Assembly: GCA_036266845.1 (NCBI GenBank)
Contig: DATAXI010000027.1
Location: forward strand, 1-13,159
DNA from: DATAXI01 sp036266845
GTDB lineage: Bacteria > Verrucomicrobiota > Verrucomicrobiia > Chthoniobacterales > Chthoniobacteraceae
DNA: 13,159 nucleotides
Direction of reading: 5' to 3'
The notes under the pieces are model-generated. The model was not told where the DNA came from and searched no databases. It saw nothing but the letters and a program-made list of their open reading frames with translations. The stretch's first letter is position 1; the number at the start of each line of letters is the position of its first letter. Shown in pieces: positions 1-7,394 of this stretch. Position numbers and translations under genes: made by a program.

Positions 1-2346
1 ACCTTCTCCGATGGCGGCAACTCGAGCAACTTGTTCACGTTCGGCGGCGGCAATGAAATCCTGAACTTATCGCCCGAAACCCTGCTCTTCGATACAGGCA
101 TGACGGACGGGGGAACGCTCATCGTTGCCAACAGCAGCACCGTGATCCTGGCAGGCAGCAACGGAGGCACGAGCGGCATCGAGATCCAGGGTTCGGGCTC
201 CGCCTCCGGCGGCACGCTGCAAATCGGCGACGGCGGGACTACGGGCTCGCCCGGCACCGGGTCGATCCAGTTCCTGACCGCCTCGGGTCAGACGCTGCCA
301 TCCACGCTGGATTTCGATTTGAGCGACGCGGCCAGTTTCTCCAATTCCATGAAGGTGACGGGCACGACCGGGGTCATCATCCAGCAGAGCGGCGGCGGCA
401 CGCTGACCCTTACCGGCTCGGAATCGCTGGGCGCCTCGGGAACGGCCGCGTATGACATCGGCTCGACAGGGAGTGTGTATGACGCGATCATCTCGGGATC
501 GATGAGCGGCTCGGCCCCGGTGGTAAAATCAGGCGCGGGCACGCTGGAACTGACCGGCTCCAGCAGTTACGCAGGGCCGCTGGTCATCAATGCCGGCGCG
601 CTGACGGTGGGGGGCTCGGGATTCCTGGGCAGCGGCAATGACACGGGCGCCGTGACGATCGCGAGCGGAGCGAGCCTTGTCTATGACAGCTCCGCGGCGC
701 AGACGATCTCCGGTGTCATCTCCGGCGCCGGCAGCCTGGTGGAAAGCGGTCCCGGCACGCTGACGCTTTCCGCGTCCGAGACTGATACGGGCGATACGAC
801 GATCAATGGAGGGAACCTGACGCTGGCCGGCTATAACGGAAGCGGCGCGTTGCAGGGGGCGCTATCCGCCTCCGCAAATGTGACGGTGAGCAATGGGGGC
901 ACGCTCCAGTTTGGCAGGTTCGCGGATAACGGCAACAGCGCGACCGGCTCCGCGCCCGCGGCGGGGATCATCGCGCAAAACGTCACGCTGAATAACGGCG
1001 CATTTGCCGTGACCTCCGGCACGACCAATAGCGCGGACGAGGCAACGGCGGTTGCGCTTTCCGGCACGCTAACGCTGGCCTCGGGCCTGAATTTTGTAAC
1101 GCTGAGCGGCACCAATCTCGGCGGGGTCTCCACGACCTATGTGGGGCTGACGACCGGTTTCTCCCGCAACGCGGGCACGACGCTGCTCATCAACGCCACG
1201 CACACGGTCGGGCAATCCTCGCCGGGTACCGCCGGCGCGGAAAACATGATCCTGACCAGCGGCACGACGGAGATCGACGGGCTGCTGCCAGGCGTTTTTC
1301 TCGGCCAATCCTCGACGCCGCTCGATGCGACCACGGTGGCGTCGTATTCCTCGACCAAAGGCGTCACGACACCGGGCACCGTCTCCTACACCAGCGGCGG
1401 CTCCGGCACGCTGGAGAATGACACCTACGGTTATGTCACGGTCGTGAACCCGGACGGCTTTACCGGCACTGCCTCGGGCGCGGTGGCGGGCCTGCGGATG
1501 GATGGAAGCCTGAACCTGGGCGGATACACGCTCACCGTGAACAGCGGCATGATTCTCTCCCGCGGCAGCTTCAATATCACGACGGGCACGCTCGCGTTTG
1601 GCGGGGCGGAAGGCCAGATCTACGTGAGCAACAACGATACGACGCACGCGACCAATGCGGCCCACAGCATGACGATCAGCAGCGTCATCACCGGCGGCAA
1701 TGGAGTAACCTACACCGGCGGCTGGACCGGCCAGGGCACGCTGACGCTGAGCGGCGACGATACTTACACCGGCGTGACGACGATCAATACCGGCACGATG
1801 ATCGTGAGCGGATCGCTGGCGGGCACCAGCGCGGTCACCATCAACGACACCGGCGTGCTTGGCGGCAGCGGGATGGTGGGCGAAATCGGAGCCACCGGCA
1901 CGACGACAGTGAGCGCCGGGGGAGCGATCTTCCCGGGCGCAATCTCCGGCACGGCGGGGACCACGCTGACTCTGAACAACAGTGTCCTGTTCCAGAACGG
2001 CAGCACGTTCGATGTGAATCTCGATGCCACCGGCGATCACGCGGACCTGCTGGCCATCAACGGAAACCTGACGCTGAGCGGAAGCGATAACCTGACGGTG
2101 AATCTCATCAACGGCTCGCTGCCAGCCGATGCGGCCTATGTCATCGCCACTTACACCGGAACGCTCTCCGGCACGTTCCTGACGCCGGCAAATCTGACGG
2201 CGGAGGGATACAAGGTGGATTATACCAGCGACCCGGGCGAAATCGTGATCGATGCGATCCCGGAAGGCGGCCCGTGCGGGTTGATCCTGGGGGGCATCGG
2301 GTTGCTGATCGGGTTCCGCCGCATTTTTCAGCGCAAGTCCGCCTGA
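1..2346 (+). CDS. Large secreted autotransporter-associated beta-strand repeat protein with PEP-CTERM-like tail (5' end missing)
   Basis: The reading frame is open from base 1, so the true start lies outside the window; the TTG at 31 is only an internal codon. The 781 visible residues are rich in Gly, Ser and Thr and poor in charged residues, and read as a right-handed beta-helix/beta-solenoid. Units of the form GxGTLTLSGxxTYxGxTTINxGTL match the autotransporter-associated beta-strand repeat (PATR) pattern, most clearly at 532, 748 and 1729. There is no C-terminal outer-membrane beta-barrel. The protein instead ends in Pro-Glu, a hydrophobic Gly/Leu/Ile helix and an Arg/Lys-rich tip, the layout of a PEP-CTERM sorting signal. 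Such proteins are typically exported and processed by exosortase, and are common in Verrucomicrobiota. The function is unknown; adhesion, matrix or surface-layer roles are guesses. The family assignment is firm, the role is not. Confidence 0.85.
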   Translation, partial: TFSDGGNSSNLFTFGGGNEILNLSPETLLFDTGMTDGGTLIVANSSTVILAGSNGGTSGIEIQGSGSASGGTLQIGDGGTTGSPGTGSIQFLTASGQTLPSTLDFDLSDAASFSNSMKVTGTTGVIIQQSGGGTLTLTGSESLGASGTAAYDIGSTGSVYDAIISGSMSGSAPVVKSGAGTLELTGSSSYAGPLVINAGALTVGGSGFLGSGNDTGAVTIASGASLVYDSSAAQTISGVISGAGSLVESGPGTLTLSASETDTGDTTINGGNLTLAGYNGSGALQGALSASANVTVSNGGTLQFGRFADNGNSATGSAPAAGIIAQNVTLNNGAFAVTSGTTNSADEATAVALSGTLTLASGLNFVTLSGTNLGGVSTTYVGLTTGFSRNAGTTLLINATHTVGQSSPGTAGAENMILTSGTTEIDGLLPGVFLGQSSTPLDATTVASYSSTKGVTTPGTVSYTSGGSGTLENDTYGYVTVVNPDGFTGTASGAVAGLRMDGSLNLGGYTLTVNSGMILSRGSFNITTGTLAFGGAEGQIYVSNNDTTHATNAAHSMTISSVITGGNGVTYTGGWTGQGTLTLSGDDTYTGVTTINTGTMIVSGSLAGTSAVTINDTGVLGGSGMVGEIGATGTTTVSAGGAIFPGAISGTAGTTLTLNNSVLFQNGSTFDVNLDATGDHADLLAINGNLTLSGSDNLTVNLINGSLPADAAYVIATYTGTLSGTFLTPANLTAEGYKVDYTSDPGEIVIDAIPEGGPCGLILGGIGLLIGFRRIFQRKSA
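532..1812 (+). repeat. Three diverged 28-residue PATR-type beta-strand repeats within the large secreted protein
   Basis: Units at 532-615 (GAGTLELTG...), 748-831 (GPGTLTLSA...) and 1729-1812 (GQGTLTLSG...) share the frame Gly-x-Gly-Thr-Leu-x-Leu, then a polar turn containing Tyr/Thr-x-Gly, then (T/V)xIN(x)G and a final hydrophobic strand. A partial unit begins at 391 (GGGTLTLTG). At DNA level the motif recurs as variants of ggcacgctgacgctg. The units are scattered rather than in tandem, so this is an old solenoid repeat and not a recent expansion. Confidence 0.7.
2260..2343 (+). other. PEP-CTERM-like C-terminal sorting signal (variant PEGGPC motif)
   Basis: The last 28 residues start Pro-Glu-Gly-Gly-Pro-Cys, continue with a hydrophobic stretch (GLILGGIGLLIGF) and end in a basic tip (RRIFQRKSA). 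This is the tripartite layout of exosortase substrates. The usual third residue, Pro, is Gly here. The single Cys is the only cysteine in the 781 visible residues and sits where Trp or Cys often occurs in PEP-CTERM tails (as in PEPSTWAL-type sequences). Processing by an exosortase is inferred; no exosortase gene is in the window. Confidence 0.65.
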
Positions 2347-2474
2347 ATGAAAATGTTTTCGCCATTGGCGCGTATTTTGGGGAATGCGCGGCGGTGGCTT
2401 CCATCGCCACATCGCCTCCTGGGGCGGCGCTGTGGCGAACCTTTTTATGAACGTTCGCCTTCCCGTTGCCGGCC
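2347..2474 (+). promoter_or_regulatory. Leader region of the GH1 gene with an inverted repeat and a CG-centred palindrome
   Basis: This 128-base gap holds no substantial gene and no obvious terminator for the upstream gene. Close to the GH1 start is a perfect 7-base inverted repeat, GGCGAAC (2434-2440) and GTTCGCC (2453-2459), with a 12-base loop. The 8-base CG-centred palindrome GAACGTTC (2449-2456) overlaps its right arm. Either could be a repressor operator or an RNA hairpin in the leader. A 12-codon ORF (2447-2485) begins inside the structure and runs past the GH1 start codon. No convincing -35/-10 pair was found. The function is inferred only. Confidence 0.3.
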
Positions 2475-3986
2475 ATGAATATTGAACGGAATGTCCTGCT
2501 GCCGAAGTCCGGAGCGCCGGGCGCCCCGGGCCATCCGGGCCGGTTATCGCGCCGGGAGTTTCTGGGCGCGGGCATTCTCGGACTGGCGGCTTGCGGCGGC
2601 ATTCCCGCCGGCATCGCGGCGGAGCCATTGCCGGCCATAAACGCGAACTCGCCGCAATTTCCCAAGGACTTCGCCTGGGGCGTGGCGACCGCGGCAACGC
2701 AGATCGAGGGGGCGGCCGCGGAGGATGGGAAGGGGGAATCGATCTGGGACCGTTTTGCCGCGGAGCCGGGCCGCGTGGTGGGGGGCGATACGCCGGCGGT
2801 CGCCTGCGACCATTACCACCGTTACCCGCAGGATATCCGGCTAATGGGCGAGCTTGGCATCCGCAATTACCGGATGTCGATCGCCTGGCCGCGCATCTAT
2901 CCGCAGGGCGATGGGCCGGTGAACACGAAGGGGCTCGATTTTTATGACCGGCTGATCGATGCGCTGCTGGCGGGCGGCATCACGCCGTTTGCGACCATGT
3001 TCCATTGGGACCTGCCGCAGGCGCTCGAGGATCGCGGCGGCTGGCGGGTGCGCGCGACGCCGGAGGCTTTTGCGGTGTATGCGGATACGATTGTGAAGAA
3101 GCTGGGCGACCGCGTGCGGAATTGGATGAGCTGCAATGAGATTCCGTGCTTCATCGGCAAGGGGTACGGCAAGGGGGATCACGCGCCCGGCTGCAAGGAG
3201 CCGCCGAAGGTGCTGAACCAGTGCTACCACCATGCACTGCTGGCCCATGGGCACGCCGTGCGCGCCGTCCGCCAGCATGGCGCGGCGGGCGCGCGCGTGG
3301 GATTGGTGCATAACCCGGATACCATCGTGCCGGTGACGGAAACGCCGGACGACATCGAGGCGGCCCACCGGCAATACGGCTGGGAATCCGGTCCGATCAT
3401 GGGGCCCGTCTTCAAGGGCGCTTATCCCGCCGCGTGGCTGGAGCGCGCCGGGCAGGCCCAGCCGGAGATCGCGCCGGGAGACATGGCGCTCATCTCGATG
3501 CCCACGGATTTCCTGGGCCTGAACATTTATGGCGGCCATTTTTGCCGCGCCGGCAAGGGGAGCCAGCCGGAATCGCTGCCGCTGCCGGACGATTATCCAC
3601 GGGGGACCCTGCCCTGGCTGAACATTACGCCGCAGACCATGTACTGGGGCGTCCGGCACGCCGCGGAGCATTACGGGGTAAAGAACTTTTACATCAGCGA
3701 AAACGGCGTCTGCCAGGACGATGTGGTGACGCCAAAAGGCGAGGTGCTGGATATCGGGCGGCTGGAGTTTTACCGCAATTACCTCGGCTGCCTGCACCGG
3801 GCCATCCATGAGGGCTTCAACGTCCAGGGCTTCTTCGCATGGTCCTTTATGGATAATTACGAGTGGGCCGAGGGTTACGCGAAACGCTTCGGCATTGTGC
3901 ATATCGATTACCCCACGCAAAAGCGCACGCCCAAGCTGAGCGCCGGATGGTACGCCAAGGTCATCCGCGAAGGGGCGATGGTTTAG
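2475..3986 (+). CDS. Exported glycoside hydrolase family 1 (beta-glucosidase type)
   Basis: Predicted 503-residue retaining beta-glycosidase. The body matches GH1 from end to end: the N-terminal PKDFAWGVATAATQIEG, FHWDLPQALEDRGGW, the acid/base Glu222 in SCNEI (usually NEP), the nucleophile Glu409 in ISENGV, and the C-terminal sugar-binding DNYEWAEGYAKRFGIV. The first ~48 residues are an export signal: SRREFL (Arg26-Arg27) is a twin-arginine motif followed by a short hydrophobic stretch ending in LAAC, which fits a lipobox with Cys40. The enzyme may thus be a Tat-exported lipoprotein, in the periplasm or at the surface. Typical substrates are cellobiose and aryl or plant beta-glucosides; specificity cannot be read from sequence. 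ATG 2475 is preferred over the in-frame TTG at 2466; neither has a clear ribosome-binding site. The gene converges with the GH43 gene. Confidence 0.9.
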   Translation: MNIERNVLLPKSGAPGAPGHPGRLSRREFLGAGILGLAACGGIPAGIAAEPLPAINANSPQFPKDFAWGVATAATQIEGAAAEDGKGESIWDRFAAEPGRVVGGDTPAVACDHYHRYPQDIRLMGELGIRNYRMSIAWPRIYPQGDGPVNTKGLDFYDRLIDALLAGGITPFATMFHWDLPQALEDRGGWRVRATPEAFAVYADTIVKKLGDRVRNWMSCNEIPCFIGKGYGKGDHAPGCKEPPKVLNQCYHHALLAHGHAVRAVRQHGAAGARVGLVHNPDTIVPVTETPDDIEAAHRQYGWESGPIMGPVFKGAYPAAWLERAGQAQPEIAPGDMALISMPTDFLGLNIYGGHFCRAGKGSQPESLPLPDDYPRGTLPWLNITPQTMYWGVRHAAEHYGVKNFYISENGVCQDDVVTPKGEVLDIGRLEFYRNYLGCLHRAIHEGFNVQGFFAWSFMDNYEWAEGYAKRFGIVHIDYPTQKRTPKLSAGWYAKVIREGAMV

Positions 3987-4001
3987 CTCCGGGCGATTCG
4001 A

Positions 4002-5825
4002 TTATTGCGGGGTAACAGTCTCCAAGCCTTCCGTGATCCCGCTGTCGTTGTAGGAATCGACCCGGTAATAGTATTTCACATCGGCATCCACACAGGAGAC
4101 GGTCAATTTTCCGGTGCCGCCTCCCTGGACCTGGATGCTGAGATGGAGCGCGTCCGGGGCCACCCCGTACCGGATCATGTAGCCATCCGCGGTGGATGAG
4201 GGGTTCCACCGGAAGGTGACATTCCACGCCGGATTGCCGCGCGTGACCGCGGGCGGCGCGATCCGCGCGGGAGGCGTGCCTCCGCCATTGCCAAAGACGC
4301 GCAGGTCGCGCAGCGCAAACTTCCCGAGCTTGGCCGCGTGCACATTGACGACTTTCAGGTAACGCGCCTTCAACGGCGTTGCGAATGGCACATAGTCATG
4401 GGGTGCCGCCGATTGATTGCCGGCTTTGTCAATGACGGTGGTCCAATGATTTCCATCCTGCGAAGCGAGTAACTGATAGGCGGTATAATCCTCCGAGGCC
4501 GGGTCGTTCTTGCAATCCTGCTCGGCAAAGTTGACCTGGACGGCGTTCACCGTGCAGAGCTTGCCCAGATCCATCTGGAACCACTCGCCTTTGTCGCCCG
4601 TTTTCGCGGACCACCAGGTGCGGACATTTTCATCCGCCGCCATCTCCGGGGCGTGTTTCGAATCGAGCGTGGTGGAGGCAGTGCAGGTCTTGCCGGTGGA
4701 AAGCACGTACCAGCCGGCCAGGGGCGATTGCTTGTTCGCGTCGAACGGGCCATTCGGCACGACGACCGGGTAATCGCCGAAATCAGTACGGGTAAACAGG
4801 CGGCCCTTGTCATCGAAACCCGCGGGAAAAAGGCCGACGCGCCGCTCGAACCCCGCGTAAACGCCAATCCACAACGTAGTGACGCGCCACCAATTGCCGT
4901 ACTTGTCCTGAAAGAGGCAACTGTGGCCGGCGCTGTTGATAAATCCGCCCACCTTCATTGATCCCGGGGAGTAATCCGCGAACTTGTAAGGACCGTTGAT
5001 CGAATCGGCCTCCCAAACGGAATCGCTGTACCAGGGGCAGCTCGTATCCGGGTTCGCATCCTGGAGGTAGTAACGGCCCCGGTATTTCGTCATCCAGTTG
5101 CCTTCCATGGTCGGGACGCCGCTCTTCTGAGCGCTGAGGTCGAGACCGGAAGTATCGAGCGTGCCGCGCAGATTCCAGTTGAGGTGATTGTAAACATTGT
5201 GCCCGTAATAGAGGCCGTACGGGCTCTTGGCGGCGATAAAGGCGGCGAGTGTCTTGAAATTGGGAATCGGGTCGAACCGGCTGCCTTTTACCGTGGAAAA
5301 ATCGCCCGGGTTCAATTGCCAGATCGTCACCTCGCCGAGCCCGCCAATCATGTAAACCTTCCCATCGTCATCCAGGAAGAGATCGGGATCGCCGGCGCCG
5401 CCGCTCATCTGCGCGCAGTCATCCCAATGCCCGGAGGCAGGATCGGCGGTGCGCAGGATGTGCCTGCCGCCGAAGACCACATAGTAGAGATACTTCCCAT
5501 CCGTATAGGCGGCGGGCGCGATGATATCCCCTTTCGGCGTGGTGGCCAGAGCCAGCGTCGCGGGATCGAACAGGATATCCGACCAATGGACCAAATCGTC
5601 CGAGACGCGATAGCCCGGCTTGTCGTCGGTATCGAAGAGGTAATACTTCCCCTTGAAAAGAACGATGACGGGGTCCGCCCCATGGCGGGAACCTTTTGCA
5701 TACGGCCCATAATCCAGGTTCATGGGATTGCAGAACGTCAGCGGCGTCTGGGCCCGGCTGACCCCGGCGGAGGTGGCGCAGCCGGCAGCGAGGAGCAGCA
5801 ACAGGGGGATTTTCAACGAATTCAT
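4002..5825 (-). CDS. Multidomain glycoside hydrolase family 43 enzyme with F5/8C and fibronectin-III-like domains
   Basis: Predicted 607-residue lipoprotein or secreted enzyme. The signal runs through five leucines to LAAGC (Cys16, lipobox-like); SRA-Q at 23-26 is an alternative signal peptidase I site. Residues ~30-360 form a GH43 five-bladed propeller: base Asp51 in GADPVIVLFKGKYYLF, pKa-modulating Asp146 in GDPDLFLDDDGK and acid Glu241 in TMEGNW. Residues ~378-512 look like an F5/8 type C/CBM32 discoidin domain (TWWSAKTGDKGEWFQMDLG, then ARYLKVVNVH). Residues ~522-605 look like a fibronectin III domain (YMIRYGV, YYYRVDSYND). GH43 enzymes invert alpha-L-arabinofuranosides, beta-xylosides or related bonds; the substrate here is not determinable. 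ATG 5825 gives a classic short signal; ATG 5846 would add seven residues (METFKQS). It is divergent from the MazG-like gene. Confidence 0.88.
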   Translation of the reverse strand: MNSLKIPLLLLLAAGCATSAGVSRAQTPLTFCNPMNLDYGPYAKGSRHGADPVIVLFKGKYYLFDTDDKPGYRVSDDLVHWSDILFDPATLALATTPKGDIIAPAAYTDGKYLYYVVFGGRHILRTADPASGHWDDCAQMSGGAGDPDLFLDDDGKVYMIGGLGEVTIWQLNPGDFSTVKGSRFDPIPNFKTLAAFIAAKSPYGLYYGHNVYNHLNWNLRGTLDTSGLDLSAQKSGVPTMEGNWMTKYRGRYYLQDANPDTSCPWYSDSVWEADSINGPYKFADYSPGSMKVGGFINSAGHSCLFQDKYGNWWRVTTLWIGVYAGFERRVGLFPAGFDDKGRLFTRTDFGDYPVVVPNGPFDANKQSPLAGWYVLSTGKTCTASTTLDSKHAPEMAADENVRTWWSAKTGDKGEWFQMDLGKLCTVNAVQVNFAEQDCKNDPASEDYTAYQLLASQDGNHWTTVIDKAGNQSAAPHDYVPFATPLKARYLKVVNVHAAKLGKFALRDLRVFGNGGGTPPARIAPPAVTRGNPAWNVTFRWNPSSTADGYMIRYGVAPDALHLSIQVQGGGTGKLTVSCVDADVKYYYRVDSYNDSGITEGLETVTPQ

Positions 5826-5967
5826 CGATTGCTTAAACGTTTCCATTCTTTCCCGGTTGCGCCACAATTGACCAAGTTTCTCCCGCTGCCAATTTTACGA
5901 TCCATCGGGATGCCGGGGCGGTTGATTCGGATTCGCTCCGGGCCGCGAATGCGGTAGGACTCAAGGG
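5826..5967. promoter_or_regulatory. Divergent intergenic region between GH43 and mazG-like/rsmH genes
   Basis: These 142 bases must carry promoters for both directions. On the + strand TTGACC (5868-5873, near consensus -35) lies 17 bases before AATTTT (5891-5896, a weak -10), about 70 bases ahead of the mazG-like ATG. On the - strand the palindrome AAACGTTT (5835-5842) sits 9 bases upstream of the preferred GH43 start. Its form resembles the core of LacI-family operators, so it could act as a repressor site. If GH43 starts at 5846 the palindrome would be coding. All assignments are by eye. Confidence 0.3.
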
Positions 5968-6318
5968 ATGAACGATTCCATTGCCGCGCTCACGGCGGAA
6001 ATCCGCGCTTTCTGCGACGAGCGCGAGTGGACCCAATACCACGGCCCCAAGGAAATGGCGGTGGCCATCACGGCGGAGGCGGGGGAGCTATTGCAGCACT
6101 TTGTGTGGCAGGACGCCGCGCAGAGTGAAGCCCGCGCCGCCGCCCGCCGGGCCCAGATCGAGGATGAGCTGGCGGACGTGGCCACGCTGGTGTTTGAGAT
6201 GGCCAATCGCCAGGGGATCGACCTGGCGGCGGCGATCCGCGCCAAGCTTGCCCGCAACGAGCAGCGCTACCCGGTCGAGAAGGCGCGCGGCTCCAACCGG
6301 AAGTATAACGAACTGTGA
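5968..6318 (+). CDS. MazG/RS21-C6-like nucleotide pyrophosphohydrolase
   Basis: Small cytoplasmic 116-residue all-alpha NTP pyrophosphatase. The sequence follows the RS21-C6 (dCTPase-like) branch of the MazG superfamily: REWTQYHGPKEMAVAI near the N terminus, the metal-binding ExxE (Glu37, Glu40 in EAGELLQHFVW), the partner ExxD (Glu67, Asp70 in DELADV), and the C-terminal RYPVEKARGSNRKYNEL typical of the group. Family members hydrolyse dCTP or modified (d)NTPs to the monophosphate and pyrophosphate, cleaning the nucleotide pool. The length is normal for a single-domain member. Its stop overlaps the start of the rsmH gene by four bases, so the two are probably co-transcribed and translationally coupled. 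AAGGG lies immediately before the ATG, closer than an ideal Shine-Dalgarno. The exact nucleotide substrate is not visible. Confidence 0.88.
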   Translation: MNDSIAALTAEIRAFCDEREWTQYHGPKEMAVAITAEAGELLQHFVWQDAAQSEARAAARRAQIEDELADVATLVFEMANRQGIDLAAAIRAKLARNEQRYPVEKARGSNRKYNEL

Positions 6319-7394
6319 GCGGCGCCGGGGAAATCGAAAATCCGGGGATGCCGGAGGCCGGCGGGCAACCGGCTGCGCCCCACAAGCGCCGGCCCCGGTA
6401 TGCGGGCAAGAATCCGCGCCGTTTTTCTGATAAGTACAAGGAGTTGAATCCCGAAAAATATCCGGAGACAGTCGAGAAGGTGCTCGCCGGCGGGAAGACC
6501 GTGGCCGGAACCCACCGTCCTGTCATGGTGGCGGAAATTCTGGAGGTCCTGGACCCAAAGCCGGGGCAGATCGCGGTGGATTGCACCCTCGGGTTTGGCG
6601 GGCACGCGCGGGAATTGCTGGCGCGTGTGACGCCTGGCGGGCGGCTCATTGGCCTGGACGCCGATCCGCTGGAATTGCCACGCACGGTGGAATGCATGCG
6701 CGCGCTCGGCTTTGGGCCGGAGTCCTTTACCGCGCTGCGCCAAAACTACGCCGGGCTGCCGCGCGCCCTGGCGGAAGCGGGCGTTCCTGAGGGGGCGGAT
6801 GTGCTTCTCGCGGACCTCGGCGTATCATCCATGCAACTGGACCGGCCGGAACGCGGCTTCTCAGTAAAACTGGAAGGCCCGCTCGACATGCGGATGAACC
6901 CCGCACGGGGCCTCTCCGCCGGTCAGCTCCTGGAGCGCTCCATCCCGGACGAGCTGGCCGCGCTGCTCGTCGAGAATTCCGAAGAGCCCCACGCCGCAAT
7001 GCTTGCGAAGCGGCTGGCCGGACGGCGGTTCGAGACCACGGTGCAGCTTGCCGCGGAGGTGCGGCGGGCGCTTGCCGTGCGGCCCGATGAGGAGGCGGCG
7101 CTGAGTGTGCGTCGCGTTTTCCAGGCATTGCGTATCGCCGTGAACGATGAATTTGGCGCGCTGGATGCCCTGTTGCGCCACCTGCCGGCCTGCCTGCGCC
7201 CCGGTGGCCGCGCGGCGATTCTCACGTTCCACTCGGGCGAGGACCGCAGGGTGAAGCACGCTTTTGCCGAGGGGATTCGCACCGGCGCCTACGCCCAGGC
7301 AAGCCGCGAGGTGACCCGCGCCGGGGCCGGCGAACGCCATGCAAATCCGCGCTCCCTCTCCGCAAAGCTCCGCTGGGCGCGCCGGGCGGGGTGA
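6315..7394 (+). CDS. rsmH: 16S rRNA (cytosine-1402-N4)-methyltransferase RsmH, N-terminally extended variant
   Basis: SAM-dependent methyltransferase of the RsmH/MraW family (359 residues; E. coli has 313), which methylates N4 of C1402 in the 30S decoding centre. Visible family blocks are THRPVMVAEIL (66-76), the SAM-binding VDCTLGFGGHARELL (88-102), LIGLDADP (111-118), ADLGVSSMQLDRPERGFS (166-183), GPLDMRMNP (188-196), RVFQALRIAVNDE (267-279) and LTFHSGEDRRVKHAF (303-317). Residues 1-65 are an extra basic, proline-rich segment (KRRPRYAGKNPRRF). The usual HSLED reads HSGED, and NPRARSAKLR reads NPRSLSAKLR. It begins with GTG inside the stop of the MazG-like gene (GTGA overlap). It is not next to mraZ, ftsL or other division genes, so a second copy in the genome is possible. 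Confidence 0.88.
   Translation: MSGAGEIENPGMPEAGGQPAAPHKRRPRYAGKNPRRFSDKYKELNPEKYPETVEKVLAGGKTVAGTHRPVMVAEILEVLDPKPGQIAVDCTLGFGGHARELLARVTPGGRLIGLDADPLELPRTVECMRALGFGPESFTALRQNYAGLPRALAEAGVPEGADVLLADLGVSSMQLDRPERGFSVKLEGPLDMRMNPARGLSAGQLLERSIPDELAALLVENSEEPHAAMLAKRLAGRRFETTVQLAAEVRRALAVRPDEEAALSVRRVFQALRIAVNDEFGALDALLRHLPACLRPGGRAAILTFHSGEDRRVKHAFAEGIRTGAYAQASREVTRAGAGERHANPRSLSAKLRWARRAG

Noticed and set aside
31..33. TTG at 31 as the start of the repeat protein
   Set aside because: The frame is open to base 1 and the residues before it (TFSDGGNSSN) continue the same composition, so the gene is truncated by the window.
2390..2406. GTGGC/GCCAC hairpin between the repeat protein and GH1
   Set aside because: Only a 5-bp stem with no T-tract; too weak to call a terminator.
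1069..2697. A 542-codon open frame on the minus strand antisense to the repeat protein
   Set aside because: It is Arg/Ala/Gly-rich, has no recognisable domain or signal, and lies opposite a well-supported gene whose repeats constrain that strand. It is a high-GC shadow.
2841..3920. A 359-codon minus-strand frame opposite GH1
   Set aside because: No family motifs, and the plus strand encodes a complete GH1 active site over the same bases.
5184..5957. A 257-codon plus-strand frame opposite the GH43 gene
   Set aside because: No recognisable domain, and GH43 catalytic residues are intact on the other strand.
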